A stretch of DNA of 64,000 nt, taken from contig JAWPGT010000002.1 of the NCBI GenBank assembly GCA_034638255.1, positions 1,426,001 through 1,490,000 on the forward strand, read 5' to 3'. Origin of the DNA: Coprinus comatus. Taxonomy: Eukaryota; Basidiomycota; Agaricomycetes; Agaricales; Agaricaceae. Positions within the stretch are counted from its first letter, which is position 1; each line of letters opens with the position of its first letter. A model generated the notes under the pieces. The model saw only the letters and a list, made by a program, of their open reading frames with translations. It did no database searches and was not told the DNA's origin. This document shows, one piece after another, positions 1 to 12,946 of the stretch. The translations under genes were made by a program, and so were the position numbers.

Positions 1-527
1 TGATCGTGTAGGAGATTCTGTGTGTATTCAACCGAGAACGAGCGAGGAACAAGACGGTCCTTTGCATTTGCTGGGTACCGGTCACGATAGAATATTCCAA
101 ACTGTACGGTGTCGATGCGAAAGTGGTCCGAGAGCTCAGCCAATTTCCTTTGATGGGCCTCTTCATTGTCTGGTTCAGAGAATGGTGTCTTTGCAAGAGT
201 TGCTACGAGTCGTTTAGGAGGATCCTTGTCGGACTTCTTGAAGAGTTTAATCTTCTTCATTTGATTAGTTGCGGGGTTCATGATGCGTATAGGTTCTTCA
301 AAAGCCCATCGAATGAGCCTATGACCAAGGTCATATGCAGGTAACGTCAAAGTGCCACTACCACCATTTCGGGCTTCGCTAACGTTGCTTTTTTCGAGCT
401 CTACGTGGAAATTGTGTTTGCGAGTACCTTGAGGACAGAACGCTGGGGAATGCAAAACCTCGGCGATTGCACGGACAACATCCCAATAGCTAGCTTCACA
501 TGGAATGTATTTGAGACCGATTTCCAT
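1..527 (-). CDS. RNA-dependent RNA polymerase, N-terminal part (runs off left edge)
   Basis: The minus strand carries an uninterrupted frame of about 175 codons from an ATG at 525-527 to the left edge, with no stop. The protein opens MEIGLKYIPCEASYWDVVRA and continues with IAEVLHSPAF, FHVELEKS and a GTLTLPAYDLGHRLIRW segment. This order (a short RRM-like N-terminal block, then a G-x-LTLP segment) resembles the start of basidiomycete RdRPs of the QDE-1/RDR family, which make double-stranded RNA for RNA interference. The catalytic DbDGD region would lie outside the window and is not seen. The start codon is well placed and no intron is needed in this part. Its start faces the start of the HIT-family gene 170 bp away. 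Family assignment rests on recalled N-terminal similarity only, so it is a good but unproven call. Confidence 0.72.
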   Translation of the reverse strand, partial: MEIGLKYIPCEASYWDVVRAIAEVLHSPAFCPQGTRKHNFHVELEKSNVSEARNGGSGTLTLPAYDLGHRLIRWAFEEPIRIMNPATNQMKKIKLFKKSDKDPPKRLVATLAKTPFSEPDNEEAHQRKLAELSDHFRIDTVQFGIFYRDRYPANAKDRLVPRSFSVEYTQNLLHD

Positions 528-697
528 AACAGCGACGATAGGGGATCTGATGTAGGTGCGATATCGATAGCTGGGAAGAAGCTACTGGGAAGCCGCAGTT
601 GGTGGTGTCTATTTAATCTCTTTCAGTGTGGGTGGGGTCACGGGACGCTGCACATGGAAGGATTAGAATATAGAGAGGGCCATACATTGTTCTAGAA
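528..697. promoter_or_regulatory. Divergent promoter between RdRP and FHIT-type gene
   Basis: These 170 bp separate two start codons on opposite strands and must hold both 5' UTRs and both core promoters. A T/A-rich CTATTTAAT block near 608-616 could serve the plus-strand gene. No convincing longer motif or palindrome was found. Confidence 0.5.
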
Positions 698-1472
698 ATG
701 TCATCAAATCTCCTATTTTCTACCTTCGAGGTTACCCGCCAAGCATTCTATAGAACATCTTTATCGTACGCGATTGTTAATCTCAAGCCGATAGTCCCCG
801 GACGTATGTGCTCTGTCTATAAACCATTCACCATTTTATGAGTAACTTTGGTATTAGATGTCCTCGTTATCCCTCGACGACCTGTGTCTCGGTTAACGGA
901 CTTGAATGGTAGCTAATAAAACATTATCCAAGAATAACTTGCTAATATTATTATGTAGCTGCTGAATTAACCTCACTCATGCTAGGCATCCAGCGCGTCG
1001 GAAAAGTTATTGAACGTGTTTATGGTGCGAACGGCCTCACAATAGCATGTCAGGTATGGGGCGTCCCAATTGGGTGGACACAAATATGTTAACACTGGCC
1101 CCCTTTCTAGGATGGAAAAGCCGCTGGTCAAACTGTAGGGCATGTCCATTTCCACTTGCTCCCTAGAAAAGCTGTCGGTGATCAGTTTTCTGAAGATAAC
1201 GACGCGATATATCCGGCTCTTGAGAAAGCATCTGGAGAACTTGAGTCTGATTTTGAGAAAGCACAACCAAAGTCTCAGAAGGTCCATGAGCATTTGCAGG
1301 TTGATGCTGATGAGTCGCGGAAACCTCGGACGCTGGAAGAGATGGAGCAGGAGGCTAGGTGGCTTCAAAGTTTCTTTGGAAAAGGAGGAGACAGATGGAT
1401 TAGTGTAGATTATATTCACATGTTTACAACGGCAAACAAGCCATCATTCATGCGATCACAGACTGCCCCTAG
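698..1472 (+). CDS. FHIT/HNT2-type HIT-family dinucleoside triphosphate hydrolase
   Basis: Exons are 698-803, 858-908, 959-1053, 1111-1402 and 1462-1472, all joining in frame. The protein starts MSSNLLFSTFEVTRQAFYRT, continues with KPIVPGHVLVIPRRPVSRLTDL, and carries the histidine triad HVHFHLLPR that defines the HIT superfamily. The flanking GQTVGHVHFH is FHIT-like. FHIT/HNT2 enzymes hydrolyse Ap3A-type dinucleotides. The C-terminal end is the uncertain part. If the last proposed intron (1403-1461, GTGTAG donor, CACAG acceptor) is not used, the frame runs on to a stop at 1549-1551 and overlaps the next gene by 50 bp. With the intron the protein is 184 residues, a normal family length, and stops 29 bp before the next start codon. 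The core domain call is firm and the 3' end is not. Confidence 0.85.
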
Positions 1473-1501
1473 CTTACAACCACCACACACAGGTGCAACT
1501 A

Positions 1502-4500
1502 ATGCACCTCTACCTTGCCCAAAGTCCACGTTCTCTCTACCTAATCACTGACGAACGAGAAGAACGACTAGGCCGTCCTCGTAGAGCACTCATATTCCGT
1601 CCAGGACGATCCAAATCCCAAGTGGTGGTTGAATTTCTCTCAACAAGGGATGTTGACCGAAACAGATTAGTCAAGCTTACAACCAGGGTAGTCAAAGGCT
1701 GTTTGGGACTAGTATCTATAGATAACGGTTCGTAGTCGCATACTCAACCTCTTCGCTGAGATTCATCTACTTCAGACATTTTTCTCGCCGTCGTGACAAG
1801 CGCAACAGAAATAGGAAACACTCGTCCATCCGCTAATGACCCAGAATCAGTTGCAAGAATACATGATGTTGGCTTTTTCTGTTTGACCTCTTCAACATGG
1901 GATTCTAGCGAACTTGGAGTTGCGGCTGATGCCGGAGACTCCTCGTTTCGGAGCGACACATATACACAGAATGCCGTATATGAACACCCTTGTTTGCCAC
2001 TCACAAAGATTCTTTCATCTGGTACCTTCTACTATGCACTTGAGCCGGCCTGGGACCTATCATCAAGACTGGCGGTACGATTGGCGCGAGACGCTGCGTC
2101 ATCTCGGGACATTGGTACCTTTGACGAACGTTTTGTATGGAATGAATATATTTTACGCAGCCTGCTGGACTTCAGGGAGAGATTAGACTTTCATGAACGC
2201 GAAGATCTAGATCGTTGCCAATTCTTGGTAAAGTGTTCCTTCCATCCCACACGGAAATCAATATATCCATACTTTCAATGTTTAGATTTTGGCAATTCAA
2301 GGCTATGTTGGTATTGCTACGGTGGCCTTACCTGCACCGCCAACCAATGGCGGGCCTACTATTGCTACACTTTCCTTAATATCTCGGTTAGGTTGGAAAA
2401 GAGCTGGAACTCGATTCAATACTCGTGGTGTTGACGATGACGGTAACACTGCAAACTTTGTGGAGGTAAGATATTTTCTTCTAGACAGGTTGGTATCTGA
2501 GGTATTGTCAGACCGAGACAATGTTCAGCACCGACCAACACTGCATTAGTTATGTACAAGTCCGAGGAAGTGTACCATGTATGTATTCTGGTCATCCAAT
2601 ACACCTGATTTTTTCTGAATAGTACCTGTCGCAGTATTCTGGGAGCAGCAAGGATTGCAGACATTTGGTCACCGCATACAAATTACTCGACCTAATGCAT
2701 CGCAACCTGCATTTGAACGCCATCTTGCTCAGCTTATGGAAGAATATGGATCTATTCACGCGATCAATCTTCTTGGCACCAAAGAGAATGAGGCACTATT
2801 GACAGATGCATACGCAAAGCACCTTCAACTTGCCCGTGGTGTACTGGGGGATGAGTTAGGTATTACACATTTCGACTTCCACCAAGCGGTACGATATGGA
2901 GGGCATGATAGTGTCTTTCGCGAACTGAGGTAGCTTTCTGTTCCTTTAATGCAACGCAGCCTTTGCTTACTATAACCGCAGGTCTCAGGAGAGTATTAAT
3001 GATCATGTGGATAAATTTGGTTGGGCAATGTGTGATGCTTCTACAGACGAAATCATAGTCAACCAAAAAGGTGTTTTCCGAACAAATTGTGTAGATTGGT
3101 GGGCTTTCGCTTTCATGTTTTACACGCTTGTTGAATGTGTTCCAGCTTAGACCGCACAAACTTTGTGCAGGATATTCTATCACGAATGACCCTCGAACAA
3201 TATTTGCTCTTGGTTCGTCAAGAATGGACACATTCAAATCAACTGTGGTCACATCATCGCGAGCTATGGGCAGAAAATGGGGATGCATTATCAAGAATAT
3301 ATGCTGGCACTGGTGCTCTCAACACTAGCTTTACTAGAAGTGGAAAAAGGACATTGGCTGGTATGTACATTATAAGAGTATATTGTCATAACATCTTGTC
3401 AACTGAGATCCTCTCGCTAGGTGTCTTGTCTGACGCTACTAAAAGCGTATCTCGTGCATATATCAACAATTTTCAGGATAAAGGGAAGCAAGTTGCCATT
3501 GATATGTTCTTGGTGCGTTTCTTGTATCCAACTTCAAGATACGATTCTGATAAATGCTCAGGGGAATCTAAGTGCTCAAGAACAAGTGACCATATTCGAC
3601 CCAATACACGATACAGTTCACGAGGCTCTTAAGAGAAGGTATAACACACAGCATTTATCCTGTCCCGGGGTTATTCTTGACCATCATTCCTAGACGGGCT
3701 GAATATTCGACTATGAAGAAATGTACTATTATGGTGGGTACATGGAATGTGAATGGTCGTGTATGTGACTTCGCCTTGGGATACATTCAGTCTGCTGAGA
3801 TAGATTCAGATAACCACGGAATCACTTCTACCGTGGCTATTCCCTCGAGACAATAATATAGAGTAAGACAAACTTATTCACATATGCTATGCGAACCAGT
3901 AAACTTACTGTACGTCGAAAGACCTGACATGTTTATTTTGGGTTTTCAAGAACTCGTACCACTGACAGCTCAACAGATTGTTCAAACTGATCCAGAGAAA
4001 CGGTGTGTGGAACTTTTCGTAGGAAATGACGCATAGCATTTAACTACATGAGTATTCAGCCGCCTTTGGGAAAGAAAGGTCATGGAAAATATAGAACAAA
4101 AACCAGGTCGGAAATCGCGTTATGTTCTTCTCAGAAGTGAACAGGTAAACAACAATTTACATTCACAAGGTAGTATGGGCCTAAGTAGTATATAGCTAGT
4201 GGGAACGGCACTCTTTGTGATTGTAAAGGAAGAACTTACTTCTGTCATACGCAACGTCGAAGGCACGTCTCGCAAAGTGAGTTGACAGAAACTCAGTTCA
4301 ATCAACGGAGACTCAATAGTTAACCTAAATTAGACTGGTCTTCGTGGGATGTCTGGAAACAAAGGCGCTGTTGGCATTCGCCTTGATTATCATGACACAA
4401 ACTTCTGCTTTTTGACGGCACATCTTGCGGCTGGGCACCAAAACATCATTGAAAGGAATGCAGACTACCGAACTATCACAAATCATCTACATTTTCTGAA

Positions 4501-5633
4501 AGGCAAGACAATATCTAGCCACGAGTAAGGGAACGCTCATACTTCATCATCCATGGTTCTTACATGTTATTCTCAGAAATGTTATATGGCTTGCAGATAC
4601 CAACTACCGGATAGATATGGATAATGCTACTGTACGCTCACTAGCAGAAGCAAATGACTTCGATCCATTGATCGCAGCTGACCAAGTATGAACCCGTTGA
4701 AACGAATTTAACAAAACTATTAACTAACACCCTTCTTTTCTTTCATTACCCAAGTTACGGTATGTCATAGATACCGGTGAAGCATTTTTTGGTTACGAGG
4801 AAGGTCCACTTTTGTTCCCTCCGACATATCGGTACGATGTTGGGACAGACAACTATGATACGAGTGAGAAAATGAGAATTCCAGCATGGACGGGTATGCT
4901 TTTCACTGATACCAAAAACATAAACCTAATCACTTAAGATAGATCGGATTCTTTATCGTGGCCCGGCTCTTGATCTCTCAGTTTATTCTAGAGCGGAGCT
5001 GGGAAGCTCAGACCACAAACCAGGTATGGATAAAGGAAATATATTGAGATTTATCTAATTAATATTATCATAAGTATTTGCCATGATTAGAGCAGATATC
5101 CGAATGATTGACACTGTCAAGAAAGCCGCGTTGTCACAATTATTGCTTGAAAACATTGTATCAACACAACCCGGTGAGAACCTCGAAGACAAATTAGCTA
5201 GCATCGCGCTCCCTGATATGATTGGAGAATGTATGTCTTTTTCTTCCCTCACAGTTCAGCGGTGCTCATTATTTACCTTCAATCAGTGCCCGTTCCAAGC
5301 ACGGATGAAAAGGCATGGTGGGATACACCGAGTAAGTCATTGAGGTCGATAGTTGCAACACAGTCTAACCTCTCAATTTCGGAAGCTGGAACTGGCGGTA
5401 TTATTTCCATCGACGAGATCCAGGAGTTCAATCTATATTGCCGTGGAAATCCGTTTGAAGATGAATCTCCACCCCTTTCAATATCTCCCACTACCTCCGA
5501 CGAAGAACTATATAGGTCTGCTTATGCGCTACAACCACCAATGACACCAGTTCCTGCGACAGCAAGACCCATTATCTCCGATGGAGGGCCAGCATCACGG
5601 AAAGTACCTCCGCCACCGCCACCACGACCATGA
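1502..5633 (+). CDS. Synaptojanin-like inositol polyphosphate 5-phosphatase (Sac + 5-phosphatase domains)
   Basis: Twenty exons join in frame to give 1,036 residues: 1502-1727, 1776-2227, 2286-2465, 2512-2578, 2635-2929, 2982-3098, 3146-3360, 3421-3512, 3562-3638, 3694-3760, 3810-3862, 3922-4002, 4060-4144, 4196-4276, 4334-4524, 4577-4685, 4755-4893, 4943-5023, 5075-5230 and 5287-5633. An N-terminal Sac domain holds the CVDCLDRT motif (Cx5R[T/S]) at residues 443-450. The second catalytic domain has WNVNGR (about 591-596), WLADTNYRI (about 764), PAWTDRIL (about 840) and SDHKP (about 865), the signature set of inositol 5-phosphatases. The protein ends in a proline run. This matches yeast Inp51/52/53, which dephosphorylate PI(4,5)P2 and other phosphoinositides at the plasma membrane and endosomes and act in endocytosis and actin control. 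Both catalytic motifs look intact. The start at 1502 ([14 protein letters not shown]) fits the family, and an in-frame GTG nine bases upstream is ignored. Intron 1 uses an unusual GTTCGT donor. Confidence 0.95.
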
Positions 5634-5700
5634 TTCTGAAATCATTATCATTATCACAATCAACATTAGCATAACATGAGAGTAGATATATGGTACAAGT

Positions 5701-7553
5701 CTAAATCAGACCCTGTTTCTTCAGGTCCTCATACGTCTTACGATTATATACATTGCCTTCGTCGTCTTCAAGCTCCTCCATGGTTTCCTGTTCGAAAATT
5801 TCATGGCGGCCTTCTTGCTTGAGTTTTTCGGCAACTGTAGATTCTTGAGTAAATGATTGGATAGACAACAATAATGTACTCACGGGCAAGGGCATCTTCA
5901 ATACGAGTGATTTCATGGAAATGCTTAGTGTTTGGTAATCCAAGCGCACGCATACCGAAAGCATGTCGAGACTCCTATACCAAGAATGAGAATAGAGAGA
6001 GTGGGATTGAATGCACTATCAACTAACCTGGAAGTGTCGATCGAAGTTTTTCCTAATCATAAATTTTAGAGTTGTTGTTAGCGACACAAGGCAAATACTG
6101 ACCTTCCCATATAAACATGATCTGAACAAATTTCACATCTATACTCCACACCTAGACCATGCAGTTTATATAGCCAGTATGGAATAGGCTTTCCGTCCCA
6201 ACCCAACGGGAGTTTGAGGGGATTGTAGATTCTCTCTTCCTCTTCCTCTTCTTCACCTGCTCCCTCTTTAGTGTTGGCTGGCGGTGGTTGAGGGTTTGAT
6301 TGTTCGATAAGTTCTTGTTCACGTTCCCGAGCTGTTAATGAAAATCTCCGTTCAACGTTGGACTTTGTTTCATTAATAACAGGTGCTAGTTTTTCTAGTA
6401 ATGCCGTTGTCATGTAAGTATGATATGCAGCATTTCTTATCCGAAGTGTAGCAGCTGATTGGTGTTGAGAATGTGGTGTTGGTGTAGCTGCAGTGGTTCC
6501 GTTAGGGTTTTTGGGCGGCTCCCCTGAAGTAGCTTGCTTGTTCACGGCTTTAATATGTTTCTTCGAAGTAAGATGTGCATCATAAACCGTTTGCTTTGCG
6601 TATTGTTTTTGGCCTGAATTTTATGACAAAAATGAGGACGGGTAGATGAAGAAATTTAGTTTCCTTACAAGCAGCGCACCAAATGCCTGCGCTCTCGCCG
6701 TTCACCGTCCCTTTAGCTGCTTCACTTTCCCAGGTAGGAAATTCTTTAGCTTCCCACTTTTCATCAAACTCTTCCGCGACTTGCATTTGTTGCGAGTCAA
6801 TATCAACGAGTGGTTGCGTACGTTTGACAAAAGAAAGAAGGTAAGAATGTAGGTCTTTGATGTAACTGGAGTAAATGGGTATCAATGGCGGGAGAGATAT
6901 AAAAGGCAACTTACGCCTCGTATTCCTTGGAAAACTTTGTCTCCTTCGGTAAATCATCATGAACGGGTGCCTCTTGTACCATTAACAAGATATCAAGGTA
7001 CTGAAGGTATCCTGGTCGCTTTCCAATCTTTTTCAGGTTTGTATATGCGATGTGGTTGGTATACAGGTCACAGTATTTGCCATACACCTCTTCACCGGAA
7101 AACATGAGAGAGATGGCTAATGTGGGGTAAGTACAGCATTGCTTGACGCTGAGAAAGGGGCGTACGATCTTCCTCCTCGTTTTCGTCGTCTTCCTGGTTA
7201 GGTTCATCCAGAAATGACGCAAGTTCCAGGTCAATTCCTGGTGTAGAATCAGGATACTTGTTGTGGTGGTCCTGGATTTTCACCAACCGCGAATAGAATT
7301 CCGAAAGATCATCGGCCTTTGCAGCTGTCGATATCGAGTTTATTTCTGCCTTCCTCACTTCTTCATCAATGTAAAGATTGTTGAGAGCAGACATGCGTGT
7401 CGTTATACGGTCGATGACCTGGGAAGCCTTATGCTCATTTTGGAGTTTGTGTTCGTGTGTAGGTGTGGGGCGGGACAGAAGCTCATAGAGGGCACGCTCG
7501 AAGCGCTCAATCTCTTCGTGGGTCTGTCTTTGGAGTTCAATGACGGAGTCCAT
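5701..7553 (-). CDS. SF3A3: Splicing factor 3A subunit 3 (SF3A60 / Prp9)
   Basis: Seven exons join in frame (7553-7166, 7116-6915, 6865-6669, 6613-6103, 6052-6028, 5974-5884, 5834-5701) for 515 residues. The N-terminus [20 protein letters not shown] and the [14 protein letters not shown] segment are typical of SF3A3. There are two zinc-finger regions: a central one ([22 protein letters not shown]) and the C-terminal C2H2 finger ([12 protein letters not shown]...[13 protein letters not shown]). SF3A3 is the SF3a subunit that docks SF3a onto the U2 snRNP and helps branch-point recognition. Exon 5 is only 25 nt and carries part of the C-terminal finger. An acidic stretch (DDENEEEDR) precedes the GEEVYGK motif, and a Glu/Pro-rich insert sits before the last finger. 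It starts 99 bp from eIF4A-III on the other strand. Confidence 0.95.
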
Positions 7554-7652
7554 GATGAGAGTCGAAGAGACGCGGTTTAACGTGACGCATCACCTGCGAC
7601 GCAACACACATCATTTCAGACTCCGCTCTTCTCCCAACCACCACACATAAAA
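7554..7652. promoter_or_regulatory. 99-bp divergent promoter of SF3A3 and eIF4A-III
   Basis: Only 99 bp separate the two start codons, so both 5' UTRs and any core elements overlap. The stretch is C/A- and pyrimidine-rich (CCACCACACAT just before the plus ATG) with no clear TATA. The arrangement implies joint regulation of two spliceosome-linked proteins. That is an inference from spacing. Confidence 0.5.
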
Positions 7653-9278
<1,626 letters not shown>

Positions 9279-12146
9279 CCTTGCTCTTGTTGTCTTTCTT
9301 TTGGTTGCAGATACACCTGAGGTAGAGATACCTTCCTCGTTACTTACCTGTTATTTGTAATGTATAGTTTATAGTTGTGAACGAATCGAACTTGTTAGAG
9401 TTACATATAAGCATGGGAATACTATATCACTGGCGGAGAAGGAGAAAAAGCACTCGGTACTCAACACCCGTGGAGAGATGTTGGAGAAAGACTGAGAAAC
9501 CGGGTCAAATTAATTCTTATGTCCGTTGCGAACTAAGATCTCATCTTTTCTAATATCGGACACTGGCAGGGATTATTAGGCAGTTAAAGTGGAATTGAAA
9601 TTGAAAGTGTTCCGATGACTCCGAAAATCCAAGGAGTTAGAAATGTTAATATGAACCACCCGTTTAAATGTTTTTATCAAGTGCGAATCTTTCGAAAGTT
9701 TACTCACTTAAAAAATATACTACTCCAGATCAATCTCTCCCCACATAACGTTCCGGAAAAGTGTGGCAAATTATTTTATTTGTAGTCCATCTTTTCCAAA
9801 ATCAAGAAACTCTACTTTTCTTAGAGATAGGAGAAGTAAGATCATATGAGCAGCAACGATGTGATGAACGTCCGATGATACATCGGAAACAATGTATATG
9901 AGATTGAAAAGAAAGAAAGAAAGAAAAAAAGAAGAGAAGCAAAGAAAAGAAAAGAAGTTCTTCTAACGACGGCGGTGAAGATCAACGTGTGCCGAGGTGG
10001 AAAAATGCATAACACAAGCTTTTTTTTTCTTTTCATTTTTACGTCCTGGAGACTTGGTCCTCATGACGGACGATAGCACAGGTTAATGTCATACCATGAC
10101 ATGGGTACTATAAATTGCAATTAGCGTCATGAACAGGTTCAACTTTGAAACATCAACGTTTCAACAACCCACTCGTTCTAGGCTTCGTTAGAATTGGCCA
10201 GTTCTACTAATCAAGTGTTTAATGTGTTAGTACCCAAAGTCACGTTTAATAGGTTACATTTCTGTATATATAGGTTTTGGTTAAGTAGGCGGGATATTGT
10301 ACATCAGAAAAGCAGGTTCTATCGGACCGAAAGTCGATGCTTTTTTATGATATGGAAGCTAAAGCTTGAAGTTTGAAGTTTGGTTAGTGTGACGATCTTA
10401 ATTATTGGTTCATAGTTTCAACACGGAGTAGGTTGGGAAGTTTCCATTAAATAGGAAAAATTAAAACCCGCACAATTCCTCGGTGTAGTGAGATAGAGGT
10501 AGTCAGTACCAATGATGGGAAGGCAATGAAACCCGGGAACCCATTAGACAGCGTATTCCCGTGATTACTTCCATCTTCGAGAAAAAGGAAAAGGAGGGGA
10601 AATGGGTGGATCGCGGCGGAAAAACAAAGGTAGTATATTCGAGGTACATTGATGTATTATATATGATAGCCTAGAGTGAATCTGAAACGCCTTCTTAGCT
10701 ATCAGGTGTAACTAATTCGATCCTTCTACAGCATTACAAGCCTTTCCTATTCTGTACCACCCGAAAAATTACTCAACTCACACCAGGAAAACCGATATAA
10801 TGGTCACTCAGCTCAGTTTTTTTCGTGTCCTTTATGGTGGCCCATGTGGGCCATTTGACTTTTCTGGGGACCGGAAAGAGCCTCATTTCCAACAACCTCA
10901 GCTCAAGCTTCATCGATAAATATGATCGATAAAACCAGGGTGTTATCGGCAACCACCAAGAAAGCAGGTTGCGTGGATCTAGGAGACACTTATCTGGTCA
11001 CTTAATCGGACAAGCCGGGTGAACAGTCCCTGTTGTTAATGAGTTAGTTGATGATGCTCCAACTCGCTTCAAAATTACCATTGAGTCTTGTGGGGAGTCA
11101 CGTCAATCGACAAGACCATCAAAGCTAATGAAGCTTTGTTATTTCTTGACGATGACATCTTGATGTTACCTGCTGACGATGCAAATTTTTTTCAACTGCC
11201 TGATGTTGGCCATGCACTCGGAGTTAGCTATAATGGAGTTACTCTCACGTATCGGATGAAGCAGATTCCTACTACGTGTAGGATCTATACCTGTCCTCCA
11301 ATCGGCGGCTGTGATTGATAATACTGAGCAGTTCGAAACAAATTACCATGGCTTTTATTAAGTGTAGAAGCCTGGGTTCTGATGCTACTTAAGATGGACA
11401 ATATTGGTTGCAAAACGCTAGCCTGGAGTTCTAATCAAGGAAGCCCTTTTATAAGTATTCTATATAAAGTAGGCAAGCAAAGTGCATTACATTCGAACCA
11501 CGTTCTCGACGCATGTGTTATTGGCGAAGGTGAGCCACTAGCAGCTTGGATATTCAACCCGAAGGTGACAGTATATCTGAAGGGTTCGTAATGTATACAA
11601 GAAGTAGGTCTTGATAAAGGTCATCCATGATCGACGGGTACGCTAACGATTCTTGTTCTGAGATGCGGGCACGCAGAAAATCTGGTACGTGTGGTATAGC
11701 GATTTAATGGAAAGGATATTAACATATTCCATAGCCAGACGAAGAGGTGCGTTCCTTAAAGATCGATGGGCATAGCTACATCCAAACGGGACAGATTAAA
11801 TGCGACCTGTATCAATGCAAATTTAGTCCACTACACCCAGATAATTGTAAACCGCCTAATTGCACACAGAATTGCTGGCAGTAGTAAGGCCTATTCCAAT
11901 CTGATATCCATAAAGCCTCATAGTACTGCAGTCGACAATATCCTCAACAGTATTCGCCACATATTGACAAATTCTGCCCTGCTTGCGAGGAAAAAAAGGG
12001 TGCATAGAGGAAGCGGATACTTCCGTTACTTGGTGAAGGATCGACAGAAAAAAACAATGTTCGGTGGTTAAAAAAAAAAAAAACTATAATGTGTATGAAA
12101 AACTAGGTATATAGTAGCAACTGGATCAGAATGGACAACACCTGTT
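9279..12146. other. 2.9 kb stretch without a recognisable gene
   Basis: Between the eIF4A-III stop and the SF3B6 stop there is no family I recognise. It begins with the eIF4A-III 3' UTR. It contains a purine-rich GAAA repeat (9906-9957), a short hairpin (TGGCCCA/TGGGCCA near 10838-10853) and a run of A (12070-12081) just past the SF3B6 3' end. Three small open frames on plus (11088-11318, 11382-11591, 11766-12071) have no ATG-led conserved product. The first two share one reading frame, separated by in-frame stops, which could be a decayed gene. No tRNA fold, terminal inverted repeat, or reverse transcriptase or transposase motif was seen. It is the only long non-coding gap in the window. Confidence 0.6.
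9906..9957. repeat. GAAA-rich purine microsatellite
   Basis: A 52-bp tract made almost only of A and G, built from imperfect GAAA units with interruptions, lies in the gene-free region downstream of eIF4A-III. The small open frame read through its complement is low-complexity and not a gene. Confidence 0.8.
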
Positions 12147-12613
12147 TCAGTCATCTCCAATGTTGTGTTTCTTTTTTAATTGAGCTAATTCTTCCTCCCT
12201 TCGAGCAAGATCGGCCTTTGCAGCAGCAGCGTCTTGCTTGGCGGGCATATGGTAGAGAACAACGATGTATCGTTCTTGCAAGTGGAAACCATTCAAGTGG
12301 TCAAGCGCATTTTTTGCCTGTGGGCTTGTGAGTCAACACGCATAGAGTTACAGCGAGTCATTACGCACATCCATCACATCTTCAAAGACGACGAAGGCTG
12401 TTCCTCTCGATTTCTGTTCGTTTCCTATCCTGATTTGACGAATGCTTCCATACCGACCAAACAAATCATAAAGGTCCTCTCCAGTAATGTTATAGTTGAG
12501 ATTCTTTACAAACAAGATACGGTTGGCACCGGGAGGGAGCTTGGCCTGAGTCAGGCTCAGTAAACTTGTGTTGATAAATCTCAAAGACGTACCGTTGGGC
12601 GAGTGATAGACAT
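12147..12613 (-). CDS. SF3B6: SF3b complex subunit 6 (p14, branch-point-proximal RRM protein)
   Basis: Three exons (12613-12593, 12545-12369, 12317-12147) give 122 residues. After MSITRPT the protein reads AKLPPGANRILFVKNLNYNI, then an RRM with RNP2 (ILFVKNL) and RNP1 (SRGTAFVVF), and ends LARREEELAQLKKKHNIGDD. These are near-invariant features of SF3B6/p14, which binds SF3B1 and sits next to the branch-point adenosine in U2 snRNP. Length and exon phases are normal, and the first exon codes for only seven residues. It lies 2.9 kb from eIF4A-III and 4.6 kb from SF3A3, so three spliceosome-linked genes sit within 7 kb. Confidence 0.95.
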
Positions 12614-12946
12614 GGTTTGTAAGTAAAAACAAGATGTTGTTGACCAATGTAGACAGTGTCAAATATTACGTCATTGTGTGCCAAGCCACGCACTCAAGAA
12701 GTCAGCTCCTCATTAATCCATTCGTCATCGAACGTAGAACGTAAAACATTCATATTCATTATTACACGTAGACTATTTCCATCCTCTCGACTGTTGAGCT
12801 GCTTTGCACTTTATCCAGGAGCAGGCCAGGAACTTAGTATACTAGTTGCACGTGACGGTTAATGACACGTACTTAGATAGAAATAGATGAACGTTGTAAC
12901 AAAATACCATACATCCCATATCCCTCACACTCTCGTTGCACTTAAT

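Noticed and set aside
982..1419. Minus-strand frame of 145 residues antisense to the FHIT-type gene
   Set aside because: The plus strand encodes the histidine-triad protein here with consistent splicing. The antisense frame has no motif.
9842..10036. Minus-strand small frame rich in Phe/Leu/Ser
   Set aside because: Translation of the complement of a GAAA purine repeat, so low-complexity artefact.
11466..11530. Minus-strand GGTTCGAAT resembling a tRNA B box near 11495
   Set aside because: The flanking bases cannot form the T-arm or acceptor stems and no A box lies at the right distance.
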